A stretch of DNA of 64,000 bases, from positions 1 through 64,000 of the forward strand of contig NZ_SMRU01000008.1 in the NCBI RefSeq assembly GCF_004354015.1, in the 5' to 3' direction. Positions 24,324 through 33,374 of the stretch are shown piece after piece (within the stretch, counting starts at the first letter, position 1; each line of letters begins with the position of its first letter). The position numbers and the translations under genes are program-made. This DNA is from Arthrobacter terricola (lineage in GTDB: Bacteria > Actinomycetota > Actinomycetes > Actinomycetales > Micrococcaceae). Under the pieces are notes generated by a model. That model worked only from the letters and a program-made list of their open reading frames with translations, was not told where the DNA came from and searched no databases.

Positions 24324-26006
24324 TTAGCGAGCCCGCTCAACGCGAGACTCGTCCCAGACGGGTTCGGCGGATTCGTAGACCTTGCCGTCGGAGCCGAAGA
24401 CGAGGAAGCGGTCGAATGATTTCGCGAACCAGCGGTCGTGGGTGACGGCGAGTACCGTTCCCTCAAACGCATCGATGGCGCGTTCCAAGGCCTCGCCCGA
24501 GTGGAGGTCCAGGTTGTCCGTCGGTTCGTCCAGCAGCAGGAGCGTCGCGCCGGAAAGCTGCAGGAGCAGGATCTGGAAGCGGGCTTGCTGGCCGCCGGAA
24601 AGGGACTCGTACTTTTGCTCGGCCGAGCCGACGAGCCCGTAGGAATCGAGCGCGCCGGACGCTGCTTCGCGGCCCAGTCCCGAACGGTGTTCGTCGCCAC
24701 GGTGCAGAATATCCAGGAGTGTCCGGCCCATCAGGTCAGGGCGCGAGTGGGTCTGCGCGAAGAAGCCCGGACGGATCCTGGCTCCGAGTTTCACGGTGCC
24801 TTCGTGCGGCACTTCGGCGATCTCGACGTCGGAAACGGGCAGGTGCTCGCGCTCCGGATCGGTTCCCCCGGACGCAAGCAAACGCAGGAAGTGGCTCTTG
24901 CCCGAGCCGTTCGAGCCCAACACGCCCACGCGGTCCCCGAACCAGATTTCGGTCGAAAACGGCTTCATGAGACCCGTGAGTTCGAGCTTTTCGGCAACCA
25001 CCGCACGCTTCGCCGTCCGGCCGCCGCGCAGGCGCATGTTGACGTTTTGCTCGAGCGGCAGCGCCTCGGGCGGACCGGCTTCCAGGAACTTGGCGAGGCG
25101 GGTCTGCGCGGCCTGGTATTTGTTGGCCATGTCGGACCGGAATGCGGCTTTGGTCTTGTACATGTTGACGAGTTCCTTGAGCTTCACGTGCTCCTCGTCC
25201 CAACGTTTACGCAATTCCTCGAAGCGCGCGTTGCGGTCCGCGCGGGCGTCAACATAGGTGCCGAATCCGCCACCGTGCACCCAGGCGCCGGCGCCGTTGA
25301 TTCCGGGTTCCAGCGTCACGATGCGCCCCGCGGCGTTGTTGAGCAGCTCGCGGTCGTGGCTGATGAAGAACACAGTCTTCTTGGATTCGTTGAGCTTGTT
25401 TTCAAGCCAGCGCTTGCCCGGAACGTCAAGGTAGTTGTCCGGTTCGTCGAGGAGCAGGAGTTCATCCGGTCCGGAGAACAGCGCTTCAAGCACCAGTCGC
25501 TTTTGCTCGCCACCTGAAAGGCTCGACGCCGGGCGGTGCTGCGCGCGGTCAAATGGAAGGCCCAGCGCTGCCATGCAGACCTCGTCCCAGACGGTCTCGA
25601 CGTCGTAACCGCCTGCGTCGCCCCAGTCCACGATCGCTTGGGCGTACCGCATTTGGGTGGGCTCGTCGTCGTACTCCATCATGGCGAGTTCGGCGTCGTC
25701 CACCGCCTTGGCGGCCGCGGCGAGGGCGGGCGGCGCGGCGGAGACGAGGAGGTCCCGCACGGTGGATTCATCGCGGACCTGGCCGACGAACTGGCGCATG
25801 ATGCCCATGGCGCCGGAGCGGCCAATGACGCCTTCATCGGGCGTGAGATCGCCGGCGATGATCTTGAAAAGTGTCGTCTTTCCGGTTCCGTTCGGCCCGA
25901 TCAGCGCGGTTTTGCTGCCGTCCGGCACCTTGAAGGTCACACCGTTAAGCAGCTGGGTGCCGTCGGAGAGGAAGTAGTCGATGCCGGAAACGTCAATATG
26001 GGCCAC
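24324..26006 (-). CDS. ABC-F family ATPase (ribosome-associated type)
   Basis: About 560 residues with two ABC domains and no membrane segments. Walker A GPNGTGKTTLFKI and GSNGSGKSHFLRL; signatures LSGGEQKR and LSGGQQAR; Walker B LLLLDEPDNYLD and LLLLDEPTDNLD; a charged linker between them. ABC-F proteins act on the ribosomal E site in translation control or antibiotic protection. I use GTG 26006 (VAHIDVSG), which matches family N-termini. An ATG eight codons upstream is possible. Confidence 0.92.
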   Translation of the reverse strand: MAHIDVSGIDYFLSDGTQLLNGVTFKVPDGSKTALIGPNGTGKTTLFKIIAGDLTPDEGVIGRSGAMGIMRQFVGQVRDESTVRDLLVSAAPPALAAAAKAVDDAELAMMEYDDEPTQMRYAQAIVDWGDAGGYDVETVWDEVCMAALGLPFDRAQHRPASSLSGGEQKRLVLEALFSGPDELLLLDEPDNYLDVPGKRWLENKLNESKKTVFFISHDRELLNNAAGRIVTLEPGINGAGAWVHGGGFGTYVDARADRNARFEELRKRWDEEHVKLKELVNMYKTKAAFRSDMANKYQAAQTRLAKFLEAGPPEALPLEQNVNMRLRGGRTAKRAVVAEKLELTGLMKPFSTEIWFGDRVGVLGSNGSGKSHFLRLLASGGTDPEREHLPVSDVEIAEVPHEGTVKLGARIRPGFFAQTHSRPDLMGRTLLDILHRGDEHRSGLGREAASGALDSYGLVGSAEQKYESLSGGQQARFQILLLQLSGATLLLLDEPTDNLDLHSGEALERAIDAFEGTVLAVTHDRWFAKSFDRFLVFGSDGKVYESAEPVWDESRVERAR

Positions 26007-26051
26007 ACGTTCAATCTTCCCATGGACCACAGGCGGGTTGCCCGCGGCGGC

Positions 26052-26660
26052 TCACTCGCGAGGATCCTGCGCCGTGCCCACCGGACCGGTGAGGTAGCGC
26101 TGGATGGTCGGCGCCAAGGCATGGACGACGACGGCGTGCGGCGCCGAAGCGAGCGGCTCCAGTTTGATGAGGTACCGGGTCAGGATGAGTCCGGAAAGCT
26201 GCGACGCCACGAGGTTTCCGCGCCAGGCGGCTTCGTCCGCGGGCACGCCCAAACCCGTCAGGAGGGGACTGATGGCCCGGTTGACGATGAACTCGCGGAC
26301 GAGCGACGCGCTCCACTCGTGTTGCATGGCTGTGCGCAAGACCGCGACGCCGGCTTTCCCCGCCGATGAGTCCCACACCGTCAGGAAGCGGGTCAGCAAT
26401 CGTTCGCCGATTCCGTTCGAGGGACCGTCGAGGATGGCCAGGACATGTTCCTTCGGGTCGACGGGCAACTCGAGGGCGGCCATGAACAACTGTACCTTGG
26501 TCCCGAAATGGTGGTTGATCATGGCAGGATCCACCCCCGCCTGAGCGGCGATGGCCCGGACCGTTGCGGCGTCGTAGCCTTTGCGGCTGAATTCTTCGCG
26601 GGCTGCGCGCAGGACGGCCTCTCGGCTACTCACTTGGCCGGGCCGGCGTCCCCTGGTCAC
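26052..26660 (-). CDS. TetR-family regulator of the FAD-oxidoreductase operon
   Basis: 202 residues, GTG start overlapping the oxidoreductase stop by 3 bp (GTGA). HTH: AVLRAAREEFSRKGYDAATV, AAQAGVDPAMINHHFGTKVQLF. The C-terminal domain resembles the TetR_C_17 type. Co-transcribed with the oxidoreductase. The perfect dyad before the operon is its likely autoregulatory operator. Confidence 0.9.
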   Translation of the reverse strand: MTRGRRPGQVSSREAVLRAAREEFSRKGYDAATVRAIAAQAGVDPAMINHHFGTKVQLFMAALELPVDPKEHVLAILDGPSNGIGERLLTRFLTVWDSSAGKAGVAVLRTAMQHEWSASLVREFIVNRAISPLLTGLGVPADEAAWRGNLVASQLSGLILTRYLIKLEPLASAPHAVVVHALAPTIQRYLTGPVGTAQDPRE

Positions 26661-27934
26661 GCCGGGTTTCCGCTCGACGGGGCCTTCCTGCGCGCAAATT
26701 CAGGTGCGTGCTCGGGACGCGGCCCGAAGGCGATCATGAGCGCCGGAAGTTTCGAAAGCCAGGGAACGCGGCTGACGACGGACAACAGCCGACTCGGCGG
26801 AGCCGCCAGTTGGCCCTTGACGGCCGGGCCGAAGACCACCTTTTGAATGAGCAGTTGGGCGGCCTGGATCACCACGGTGGGGAACCAGCGGCGCTTTTGG
26901 ACCAAAGCAAGATCGGCCTCGCTCAGAGTGCCCCGAAGGAGCGGGCCTGCGATGCGTTGGGCAGCGGCGACCGCGTCTTGGATGGCCAAGTTGATTCCGA
27001 CGCCACCGGCCGGGGACATGGCGTGGGCTGCGTCGCCGATGAGGAGGAGGCCTGGTTTGTGCCAACGGCCGATCCGGTTGAGCTTGACGTCCAGCATGTG
27101 GAGATCGTCCATGGACCCGATTTCGTCAACGCGGTCGGCAAGGTCCGGGCGGATCCGGGCGACGCGGGCTCGGAAGCTCTCCACTCCTTCAGCCCGCAAT
27201 TGGGCGTCCTTGCCTTTCTCCGCAATGTAGGCGATTTGGTAGTAGTCCTTGCGGGTGAGGCTCAGCAGCACGTCGCTGCCAGAGAATCGCGGTGTGATGG
27301 AGGCCAGTTGCGCTTGTTCGTTGTGATTCCGGGAAACCCTGAACCACCACGTATCGAACGGCACGGGAAACTCGCGGGGAACAAGCCCCGCCTTCTGCCG
27401 GAGCACGGAGCTGCGGCCGTCGCACGCTACTGTCAGCCGGGCACGCAACTCTCCCGTTCCCGTCTCGGCTCCGGTTGCCGCGTCCCGGGTTCGGTACACG
27501 ACGCCGGCGACCTGGCCGCCGTCGTACACCAGGTCCGTGGCCTCGGTGTTCAGGCGGAGGGTGAATTGCGGCTCGTGGCGAGCGGCGTCCACCAGGAAAT
27601 TGAGGAGATCCCATTGCGGCACCATGGCGACGTAGTCGTACGGTGGCTTGAGGCGCCCGAAGTCGGCCAGGGTGACTTCTCCCCCAGCGGTGGGCAGCCT
27701 GAAATTCCCTAGCTTGCTTTGGGGCAGGGCCCGGAATCCTTCGCCGAGCCCCAATTCGTCCAGGAGCCGGATGGTGGACGCGTGGACGGTGTCGCCGCGG
27801 AAATCGCGCAGGAAGTCGGCGTGCTTCTCAAGGACGGTGACCTCGACGCCGGCCCGGGCCAGCAAGAGCCCGAGCATCACTCCGGCCGGACCGCCGCCCG
27901 CAATGACGCATGTGGTGCTTTCGAACTGCTCCAT
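26657..27934 (-). CDS. FAD-dependent monooxygenase/oxidoreductase (PHBH fold)
   Basis: 425 residues from the ATG at 27934 (ribosome site GGGAG). Rossmann motif CVIAGGGPAGVMLGLLLARA, central DG-like region RLTVACDGRSSVLR, and LLIGDAAHAMSPAGGVGINL for FAD ribityl binding. These class A flavoprotein monooxygenases hydroxylate aromatic compounds or inactivate drugs such as rifampicin and tetracycline. Substrate unknown. Pairing with a TetR gene suggests induction by the substrate. Confidence 0.9.
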   Translation of the reverse strand: MEQFESTTCVIAGGGPAGVMLGLLLARAGVEVTVLEKHADFLRDFRGDTVHASTIRLLDELGLGEGFRALPQSKLGNFRLPTAGGEVTLADFGRLKPPYDYVAMVPQWDLLNFLVDAARHEPQFTLRLNTEATDLVYDGGQVAGVVYRTRDAATGAETGTGELRARLTVACDGRSSVLRQKAGLVPREFPVPFDTWWFRVSRNHNEQAQLASITPRFSGSDVLLSLTRKDYYQIAYIAEKGKDAQLRAEGVESFRARVARIRPDLADRVDEIGSMDDLHMLDVKLNRIGRWHKPGLLLIGDAAHAMSPAGGVGINLAIQDAVAAAQRIAGPLLRGTLSEADLALVQKRRWFPTVVIQAAQLLIQKVVFGPAVKGQLAAPPSRLLSVVSRVPWLSKLPALMIAFGPRPEHAPEFARRKAPSSGNPA

Positions 27935-27949
27935 GGCAACTCCCGAAAC

Positions 27950-27971
27950 TAATTCAACAGGCGTTGAATTA
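27950..27971 (-). promoter_or_regulatory. Perfect TetR-type operator before the oxidoreductase
   Basis: Arms TAATTCAAC (27950-27958) and GTTGAATTA (27963-27971) flank a 4-bp centre, 16 bp before the start codon. All nine pairs match. The AT-rich dyad is striking in this GC-rich region. Confidence 0.75.
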
Positions 27972-28002
27972 AGTGTGCACCCGGCGGGCACCCTTGTCTA
28001 GG

Positions 28003-30012
28003 TCAGCCGGCCGCCGTCAGGAACGACTTGAGCAGGGGTCCGCTGGTTGTCGCTCCCAGTCCGCCGTCTTCCACGAACACGGCTACTGCCAGGTCGCCGT
28101 GAACGGCGACAATCCAGGCGTGCGTCTTTGGCGGGTTGTCCTGCCCGAATTCCGCCGTCCCGGTCTTCGCGCCAACGGGAGCGCCAGGAACGTTCGCGAG
28201 GAACCCGGCGTGGCCCGACGTCACGACGGCGCGCATCATGTCGCTGAGCGCGCCTGCTTCGGCAGCGGTGATCGGTTTGTCCGACGGCGGGGCCGCGGGC
28301 GAAGAGGGAGTCGACGACGGCGAACCGGACGCCGCGGCTGAATCGCCTGCCGCCGGACTTGCCGAAGCACTCGCTGACGGCGAACCGGCGCCGGGATTCA
28401 ACACAAGCTGGGGCGACACGGGCGCGCCACGTGCCACCGACCCGGCCATGACGGCCGCGGCGAGCGGAGACAGCAGCACCTTGCCTTGGCCGATCATGGA
28501 CGCTGCGTGTTCAGTGCCGTCGGCGTTCCCAGGCACGGAGCCCAGGAAAGCGTTGGCGCCGAGCTTCGGGGCCTCGACCGCCACACCCAAGGATGTTGCC
28601 GCGGATTCGAGCTGGGCTTGGCTGACTTGGTCGCGCATGCTGATGAACGCCGTATTGCAGGAGTGCGCAAAGGCGTCCCGCAAGGTCACGGAGCCCAAGG
28701 AGGACGCCGGGTACCCTTCGGCGTTCTTGAAGGTCCTGCCGTCCACAGTGATGGTCGGAGTGCATTCGACTTTCGAGTCCGGCGTCATGCCGTTGCGGAA
28801 CATGGCGAGGGAATCGATCATCTTGAACGTCGAACCCGGAGCGTATTGGCCCAGCATGGCAGTGTTGTAGCCGTTGCTGCCCGGGCCGGAAGCGGCCGCG
28901 AGCACAGCGCCGGTGGACGGGCGGAGCGCCACGATTGCCGACGCCGGACCGACCCCCGCCAAGGTGTCCTCGGCGAGCTGTTGCAGGCGCGGATCAAGGG
29001 TGGTCTTGAGCGGTTCGCCCGCTTTCGTGTCGACGGCGAAAAGCCGGCGTCGCGGGTCCGGCTTAGCGGCCTTGAGCTGCTCGTCGGTCATGCCTTGCGG
29101 GCGGGTTTGGATGGTGACCCCGTCTTGTCCGCGGAGCTGGGCGTCGTATTGCTCCTGCAGGCCGCCGCTCCCGACGACGTCACCCGCCTTGAGCGCACCC
29201 CCGGCCTTCTCGATTTGCTCGGCGCTTGCCTCGGCCGCGGTGCCAAGGAGGGCGCGGGCAAACGTGCGCGACGGCGCGAGCGGAAGGGTGTCGGGGACAC
29301 CGCGGGCACCGGGGATTGCCGCGATCTGCTGGTCAGTGATGGTCCTGCCGTCCTCGCGCAGCGTGATGGCGCTGACGAATGCCTGCGGACCTGCCGCCTG
29401 GACCTGCTTGACGTACGCGGCTTCGTCCACGCCAACCAGCTGGGCCACCTTGGACGCGGAAGCGGCAGGGTCCGCCGATCCGAGCTGGGTCTTGTCCACC
29501 CCGACGTAAACCACCGGACGGTACGTGACCAGCTTGGCGTTGCCTGCCCCGAGGATGTCCGCCCGGGACGGCGAAGCGACCGTCTTTTCCAGGATTTCGC
29601 CATCCTTCAGTTCCGGCTCCAAGAGCGCCGGAGCCCACTGCACGGCCCACTTGTCCCCCGACTTTTTCAGGCTGGCTTCCGCTGAGTACTTCCACTCCGC
29701 GGTCCCGATCTTCCACGTGTAATTGAGCGGAACGGTGGCCTTGTCCCCGTCGAGCTTCACCGCTCCGCTTTCGACGGCGGGCTTCGCCGGGTCGAGCGCG
29801 GCAAACACGGCTTTGATCTGCTCATTCGCCGCGGCGGCGTCCTTGCCCTCCACGGCGAGGGTCCCGACGTCGAGCGCTGCGAGGGACGACGCGAGCTGCT
29901 TCGCCGCCCCCTCGGCTCCGGCTCGGCCGTCATCGCAAGCGGACAATGAAGCGGCGATCAGCAGGGCCGCGAGCCCCAGGACAATATTCTTGGTTTTCCC
30001 CACCCGCGCCAT
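28003..30012 (-). CDS. Lipoprotein class B penicillin-binding protein (transpeptidase)
   Basis: 669 residues. A lipobox (LSAC, Cys about 26) ends the signal peptide. A MecA_N/NTF2-like domain (about 30-145), a PBP dimer domain, and a transpeptidase domain follow, with active-site serine motif STFK (about 394-397), SCN (451-453) and KTG (616-618). A Ser/Ala/Pro low-complexity insert (about 543-580) separates SCN from KTG. It cross-links peptidoglycan. Being a lipoprotein rather than helix-anchored is unusual for this class but known in actinobacteria. ATG at 30012 chosen because it begins the signal peptide. Confidence 0.93.
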   Translation of the reverse strand: MARVGKTKNIVLGLAALLIAASLSACDDGRAGAEGAAKQLASSLAALDVGTLAVEGKDAAAANEQIKAVFAALDPAKPAVESGAVKLDGDKATVPLNYTWKIGTAEWKYSAEASLKKSGDKWAVQWAPALLEPELKDGEILEKTVASPSRADILGAGNAKLVTYRPVVYVGVDKTQLGSADPAASASKVAQLVGVDEAAYVKQVQAAGPQAFVSAITLREDGRTITDQQIAAIPGARGVPDTLPLAPSRTFARALLGTAAEASAEQIEKAGGALKAGDVVGSGGLQEQYDAQLRGQDGVTIQTRPQGMTDEQLKAAKPDPRRRLFAVDTKAGEPLKTTLDPRLQQLAEDTLAGVGPASAIVALRPSTGAVLAAASGPGSNGYNTAMLGQYAPGSTFKMIDSLAMFRNGMTPDSKVECTPTITVDGRTFKNAEGYPASSLGSVTLRDAFAHSCNTAFISMRDQVSQAQLESAATSLGVAVEAPKLGANAFLGSVPGNADGTEHAASMIGQGKVLLSPLAAAVMAGSVARGAPVSPQLVLNPGAGSPSASASASPAAGDSAAASGSPSSTPSSPAAPPSDKPITAAEAGALSDMMRAVVTSGHAGFLANVPGAPVGAKTGTAEFGQDNPPKTHAWIVAVHGDLAVAVFVEDGGLGATTSGPLLKSFLTAAG

Positions 30013-30032
30013 TATGCCCTCTCGGGCAGACA

Positions 30033-31223
30033 CTAATGTGACACGTTCTCCCAAGCCCCGGCACGGCTGGACCGTTCGGCCGCTTCGAGCACTTCTGTGA
30101 CGCGCCAGCCGTCCTCGAAGGAAGGGTAGGCCTGTGTTCCGTCAAGGATTGCTTGGAAGAGGTTGCGGATTTCGATGGCTTTGAGTTCGTGGAGGCCGAG
30201 GGTGACGCCGGGGAAGGGCCAGAAGGCGGCGTAGTCGCCGTGGCCGGGGCCGAGCGTGACTGTCGTGGTGCCGGGGAAGACGGCTGGTTCCTCGCCCCGC
30301 AGGAACAGCTCCACTTTGTAGGAGTCTTGCTGGGAGAAGCGCACGGAGCCCTTCGAGCCGAACACCTCGACGCCGAGGTCGAAGGGGTGTCCGTTGCCGA
30401 CGCGGCTTGCTTCGATGACCACGGACGCACCGTTGGCGAGCCGCCCCAGGACGGTGGCGACGTCGTCGTTTTCGACCGGAAGCAAAGGCGCGTCCGCCGC
30501 GGCCTTTGAACCGTAGGAAAGGGCGCCGGACGCCTCAGGCCGTTGCGGCACCACGGTGGCGAGGTCGCCGAACACGCGCGTGATGGGGCCGCCGAGCGCC
30601 TGGACGAGTGAGATGACGTGGGATCCGATGTCGCCGAGGGCGCCCAGTCCGGCTTTGCTCCGTTCGTAGTGCCAGGTGCGTGGCAGGGAGGGATCGGCGT
30701 TGGCGTCGACGACGAAATGTCCCTTGATGCTCCAGACGTCACCGAGCGTGCCGTCGTCGATAAGCCGCTTGATGAGCTGCACGCCGGGGTTTCCGAGGTA
30801 GGAGAACCCGACGACCGTGCTCACGCCGGCTTCCCGGGCAGCTTCCCACATGGCGCGGGCTTCTTTGGCGGTGATCGCGAGCGGCTTTTCGCAGTAGACG
30901 TGCTTGCCGGCGGCGATTGCTTCCATGGCCACTTCGTAGTGGAGCCAGTTGGGCGTGACGATGTCGACGACGTCCACCTCGGGATCGTTGACGGCCTCGC
31001 GCCAGTCGCTGGTCCAGCGGGAGAAACCGAGTTGGCGCGCTCCGGATTCTGCGCGGGCGTCGTCGACGTCGGCGAGCACGCTGAGCTCGGGCGCGGCACC
31101 GAGTGCCGGGAAAAGAGTGGGGAGGGCGCCGTAGGCGAGGGTGTGCGACTTGGCCATCAGGCCGGCCCCGATGAGGGCGACGCGGAGCCTGCGCGTGGTG
31201 TCGGTGGTGGGGCTGATCGTCAT
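30033..31223 (-). CDS. Gfo/Idh/MocA-family sugar or polyol dehydrogenase
   Basis: 396 residues. N-terminal Rossmann fold with RVALIGAGLMAKSH, the catalytic CEKPLAITAKEA, and the C-terminal alpha/beta domain with GSKGSVRFS. These enzymes oxidise sugars or inositols with NAD(P). Divergent from two TIM-barrel epimerases and sharing a LacI operator with them (31316-31331), so it likely belongs to the same catabolic pathway. Confidence 0.93.
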   Translation of the reverse strand: MTISPTTDTTRRLRVALIGAGLMAKSHTLAYGALPTLFPALGAAPELSVLADVDDARAESGARQLGFSRWTSDWREAVNDPEVDVVDIVTPNWLHYEVAMEAIAAGKHVYCEKPLAITAKEARAMWEAAREAGVSTVVGFSYLGNPGVQLIKRLIDDGTLGDVWSIKGHFVVDANADPSLPRTWHYERSKAGLGALGDIGSHVISLVQALGGPITRVFGDLATVVPQRPEASGALSYGSKAAADAPLLPVENDDVATVLGRLANGASVVIEASRVGNGHPFDLGVEVFGSKGSVRFSQQDSYKVELFLRGEEPAVFPGTTTVTLGPGHGDYAAFWPFPGVTLGLHELKAIEIRNLFQAILDGTQAYPSFEDGWRVTEVLEAAERSSRAGAWENVSH

Positions 31224-31315
31224 CGAACATTCCTTCGTTCCGCCGCCGTTGGCGGCCTGGTCTGCATGCCGGGAATTCCAGCACATTCACATGATAGGAC
31301 ATATTGACAGCAATG

Positions 31316-31331
31316 TTTAGACCGATCTAAA
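31316..31331. promoter_or_regulatory. LacI-type operator in the sugar divergon
   Basis: TTTAGACCGATCTAAA: perfect 6-bp arms around a centre containing CG, the layout of LacI-family operators. It lies between the divergent dehydrogenase and epimerase genes. The LacI gene at 33375 is the obvious candidate. Confidence 0.7.
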
Positions 31332-31385
31332 GTTCAATTCATAAACCCGCAGAATTACCCGCCGCTACCGAAGCAAGGACGCTCG

Positions 31386-31409
31386 ATGAACCAGAAATCC
31401 TTCCGATGA
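31386..31409 (+). CDS. Seven-codon leader ORF coupled to the epimerase gene
   Basis: ATG at 31386 has a good ribosome site (AAGGA, 31375-31379, 6-nt gap) and encodes MNQKSFR. Its TGA (31407-31409) overlaps the epimerase ATG at 31406 as ATGA. The epimerase itself has no ribosome site, so it is probably translated by coupling. Confidence 0.55.
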   Translation: MNQKSFR

Positions 31410-32428
31410 GGGTCGGCCTCTACCTCGCATCATTGATGGACCACTCCCTCCGGGACGCGCTCGACAAGGCGCGGAACTGGGGAATCACGGACGCGGAGGT
31501 GCCCGCCGGCGGCTTCAATCCGTACGGGCACTGCAATCCGGGAGCCCTCGTCCAAAGCCCCGCAATGCGCGAGGAATTCCTCCAGCAATTCGCGGAAAGC
31601 GGGGTTAATCTCGCCATCCTCAATGCGAACAGCAATCCCCTCCACCCGGATCCCGAAGTCCATGTTCCGCACCGCAAGGACCTGCGCGACGCCATTGTGT
31701 TGAGCTCGCAGCTTGGCCTGGACCGGCTCAATGCCATGGTCGGCAGCGTAGGTTCCGGACCGGGGGCGACACTTCCCACGTGGTCGCTCGTCCCGTGGGA
31801 AAGCGGGCTCCTGGAAGTCCGCGAATACCAGTGGAGCGTCGCCCTTCCGTATTGGAAGGAAACGGCGGCGTTCGCCGAAGACCATGGCGTCAAGCTGGCC
31901 CTCGAAATCCACCCGCACATGCTCTGCTACAGCCCCGCGACCCTGGAGCGGCTCATCGATTCCGTGGGATCGGACTACCTGGGCGTGAACCTGGACCCCA
32001 GCCACCTTTTCTGGCAAGGCATCGATCCCAACCGCATGGCCGCACGGTTCGCCGGACGGATCTGGCACGTCGCTGCCAAGGACACCGTCCTGGTCCACGA
32101 AAACATCGCCGAATGGGGCGTCCTCGACGACCGCTACAGCTACATTCCACCCGAGGAGAACCCCCAGCCCCTCGGCGGACGGTACCTCACCACCCAGCCC
32201 CCGCAGGACGGGCCATGGCATTTCGTCGCCGCCGGCCGCGGACACGACGTGCAATGGTGGACCGATTTCCTGGCAAACGTCCGCAAAGCCGGATTCGACG
32301 GTGCCGTGTGCATCGAAAACGAGGACTGGGACCTTCCCCGCGAAGAATCGATCCCCATCGCCGCACAGACGCTGCGCGCCGCCGTCGGTATCACGGAACC
32401 CAGCCAGTCCCTATGGAAACACCCATGA
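31406..32428 (+). CDS. Sugar-phosphate isomerase/epimerase (TIM barrel, AP endonuclease 2 family)
   Basis: 340 residues with an IolE/IolH-like xylose-isomerase-type barrel. Metal-site stretches include LALEIHPHMLCY, GVNLDPSHLFWQGID, IWHVAAKDT and VCIENEDW. Such enzymes isomerise sugars, inosose or related keto-polyols. The stop overlaps the next gene (ATGA), so the two related barrels are translated together, possibly acting in sequence or as a complex. Confidence 0.9.
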   Translation: MRVGLYLASLMDHSLRDALDKARNWGITDAEVPAGGFNPYGHCNPGALVQSPAMREEFLQQFAESGVNLAILNANSNPLHPDPEVHVPHRKDLRDAIVLSSQLGLDRLNAMVGSVGSGPGATLPTWSLVPWESGLLEVREYQWSVALPYWKETAAFAEDHGVKLALEIHPHMLCYSPATLERLIDSVGSDYLGVNLDPSHLFWQGIDPNRMAARFAGRIWHVAAKDTVLVHENIAEWGVLDDRYSYIPPEENPQPLGGRYLTTQPPQDGPWHFVAAGRGHDVQWWTDFLANVRKAGFDGAVCIENEDWDLPREESIPIAAQTLRAAVGITEPSQSLWKHP

Positions 32429-33273
32429 AAATCACGCTCGACCCCCTGCCCTTCCGCCACCTCCCCATCCCGGAAATGGTCCGTACCGTCGCTGACCTCG
32501 GATACGAATGGATCGAATTCTCCCAGCGGGACGATTTCTTCCCGTTCTACCTGCACCCGCGGGCGAACGATGACCTCATCCAGCAACTGAAGAAGGCCCT
32601 GAAGGAAACAGGCGTCAAAATCGCCTCAGTGCTCCCCATCCTTCGCTGGTCCAGCCCCGACGAAGACGAACGCCTGGCAGCCATCCGGTCCTGGCAGCGC
32701 ACCATCGACATCACCATCGAACTCGGCGTAGACCAGATGAACTCCGAATGCTCCGGCCGTCCGGAACAAAGCGAACGCAGCGAAGCCCAATGGCTCAAAT
32801 CCATGGAAGTCCTCCTGCCCCGCCTCGAGAAGGAAGGAATCAAGCTCAACATCGAGCCACACCCGGACGACTTCATCGAGGACGGCATCGAAGCCGTGCG
32901 CATGATCCGCGGGCTCAACTCCCCCAACGTCGGATTCCTGTACTGCGTCCCGCACACCTTCTACCAAGGCCACGATCCCGCGACCATCGTCGAGTACGCC
33001 GGGCCGGACCTCAAGCACCTCCACCTCGCCGACTCGTTCGACTACCGCGCCTCGGGCGGACGCCGCTACCTCCTCAACCCGGCCGACACCAACGCCACAG
33101 TGCACCAACACCTGCCCTACGGCCAAGGCGAAGTAGACCTGGACGGCTTCTTCGCCGCCCTCAAACGCGTCAACTTCGACGGCATTGCCACAGTCGCGGT
33201 CTTCTCGCAGGAGGAGAAAGCCCGCGAGAACTCCATCTGGATGCTGGAAGAAACCAAGCGCCGGCTCGCCTGA
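32425..33273 (+). CDS. Second sugar-phosphate isomerase/epimerase (TIM barrel)
   Basis: 282 residues beginning MKITLDPLPFRHLPIPEMV. Metal-binding stretches EKEGIKLNIEPHPDDFIED, NVGFLYCVPHTF and LKHLHLADSFDYR fit the AP endonuclease 2 family. It is related to the gene before it but diverged. Start at 32425 is fixed by the 4-bp overlap. Longer upstream frames run through the first gene. Confidence 0.9.
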   Translation: MKITLDPLPFRHLPIPEMVRTVADLGYEWIEFSQRDDFFPFYLHPRANDDLIQQLKKALKETGVKIASVLPILRWSSPDEDERLAAIRSWQRTIDITIELGVDQMNSECSGRPEQSERSEAQWLKSMEVLLPRLEKEGIKLNIEPHPDDFIEDGIEAVRMIRGLNSPNVGFLYCVPHTFYQGHDPATIVEYAGPDLKHLHLADSFDYRASGGRRYLLNPADTNATVHQHLPYGQGEVDLDGFFAALKRVNFDGIATVAVFSQEEKARENSIWMLEETKRRLA

Positions 33274-33302
33274 GTTCCGGGGCCGATATCCTTTGTGTGA
33301 CC

Positions 33303-33334
33303 TTTTGCGTGCCGGCAATGGCCGGCACGCAAAA
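33303..33334. other. Perfect 14-bp hairpin before the LacI gene
   Basis: Arms TTTTGCGTGCCGGC (33303-33316) and its exact inverse (33321-33334) with loop AATG. No T-run follows on the plus strand. It could attenuate read-through from the epimerases, or bind a regulator. Confidence 0.55.
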
Positions 33335-33374
33335 CTCGCGCGACTGCGGGAGATTGTGCCAGCTGAGGAGAGAC

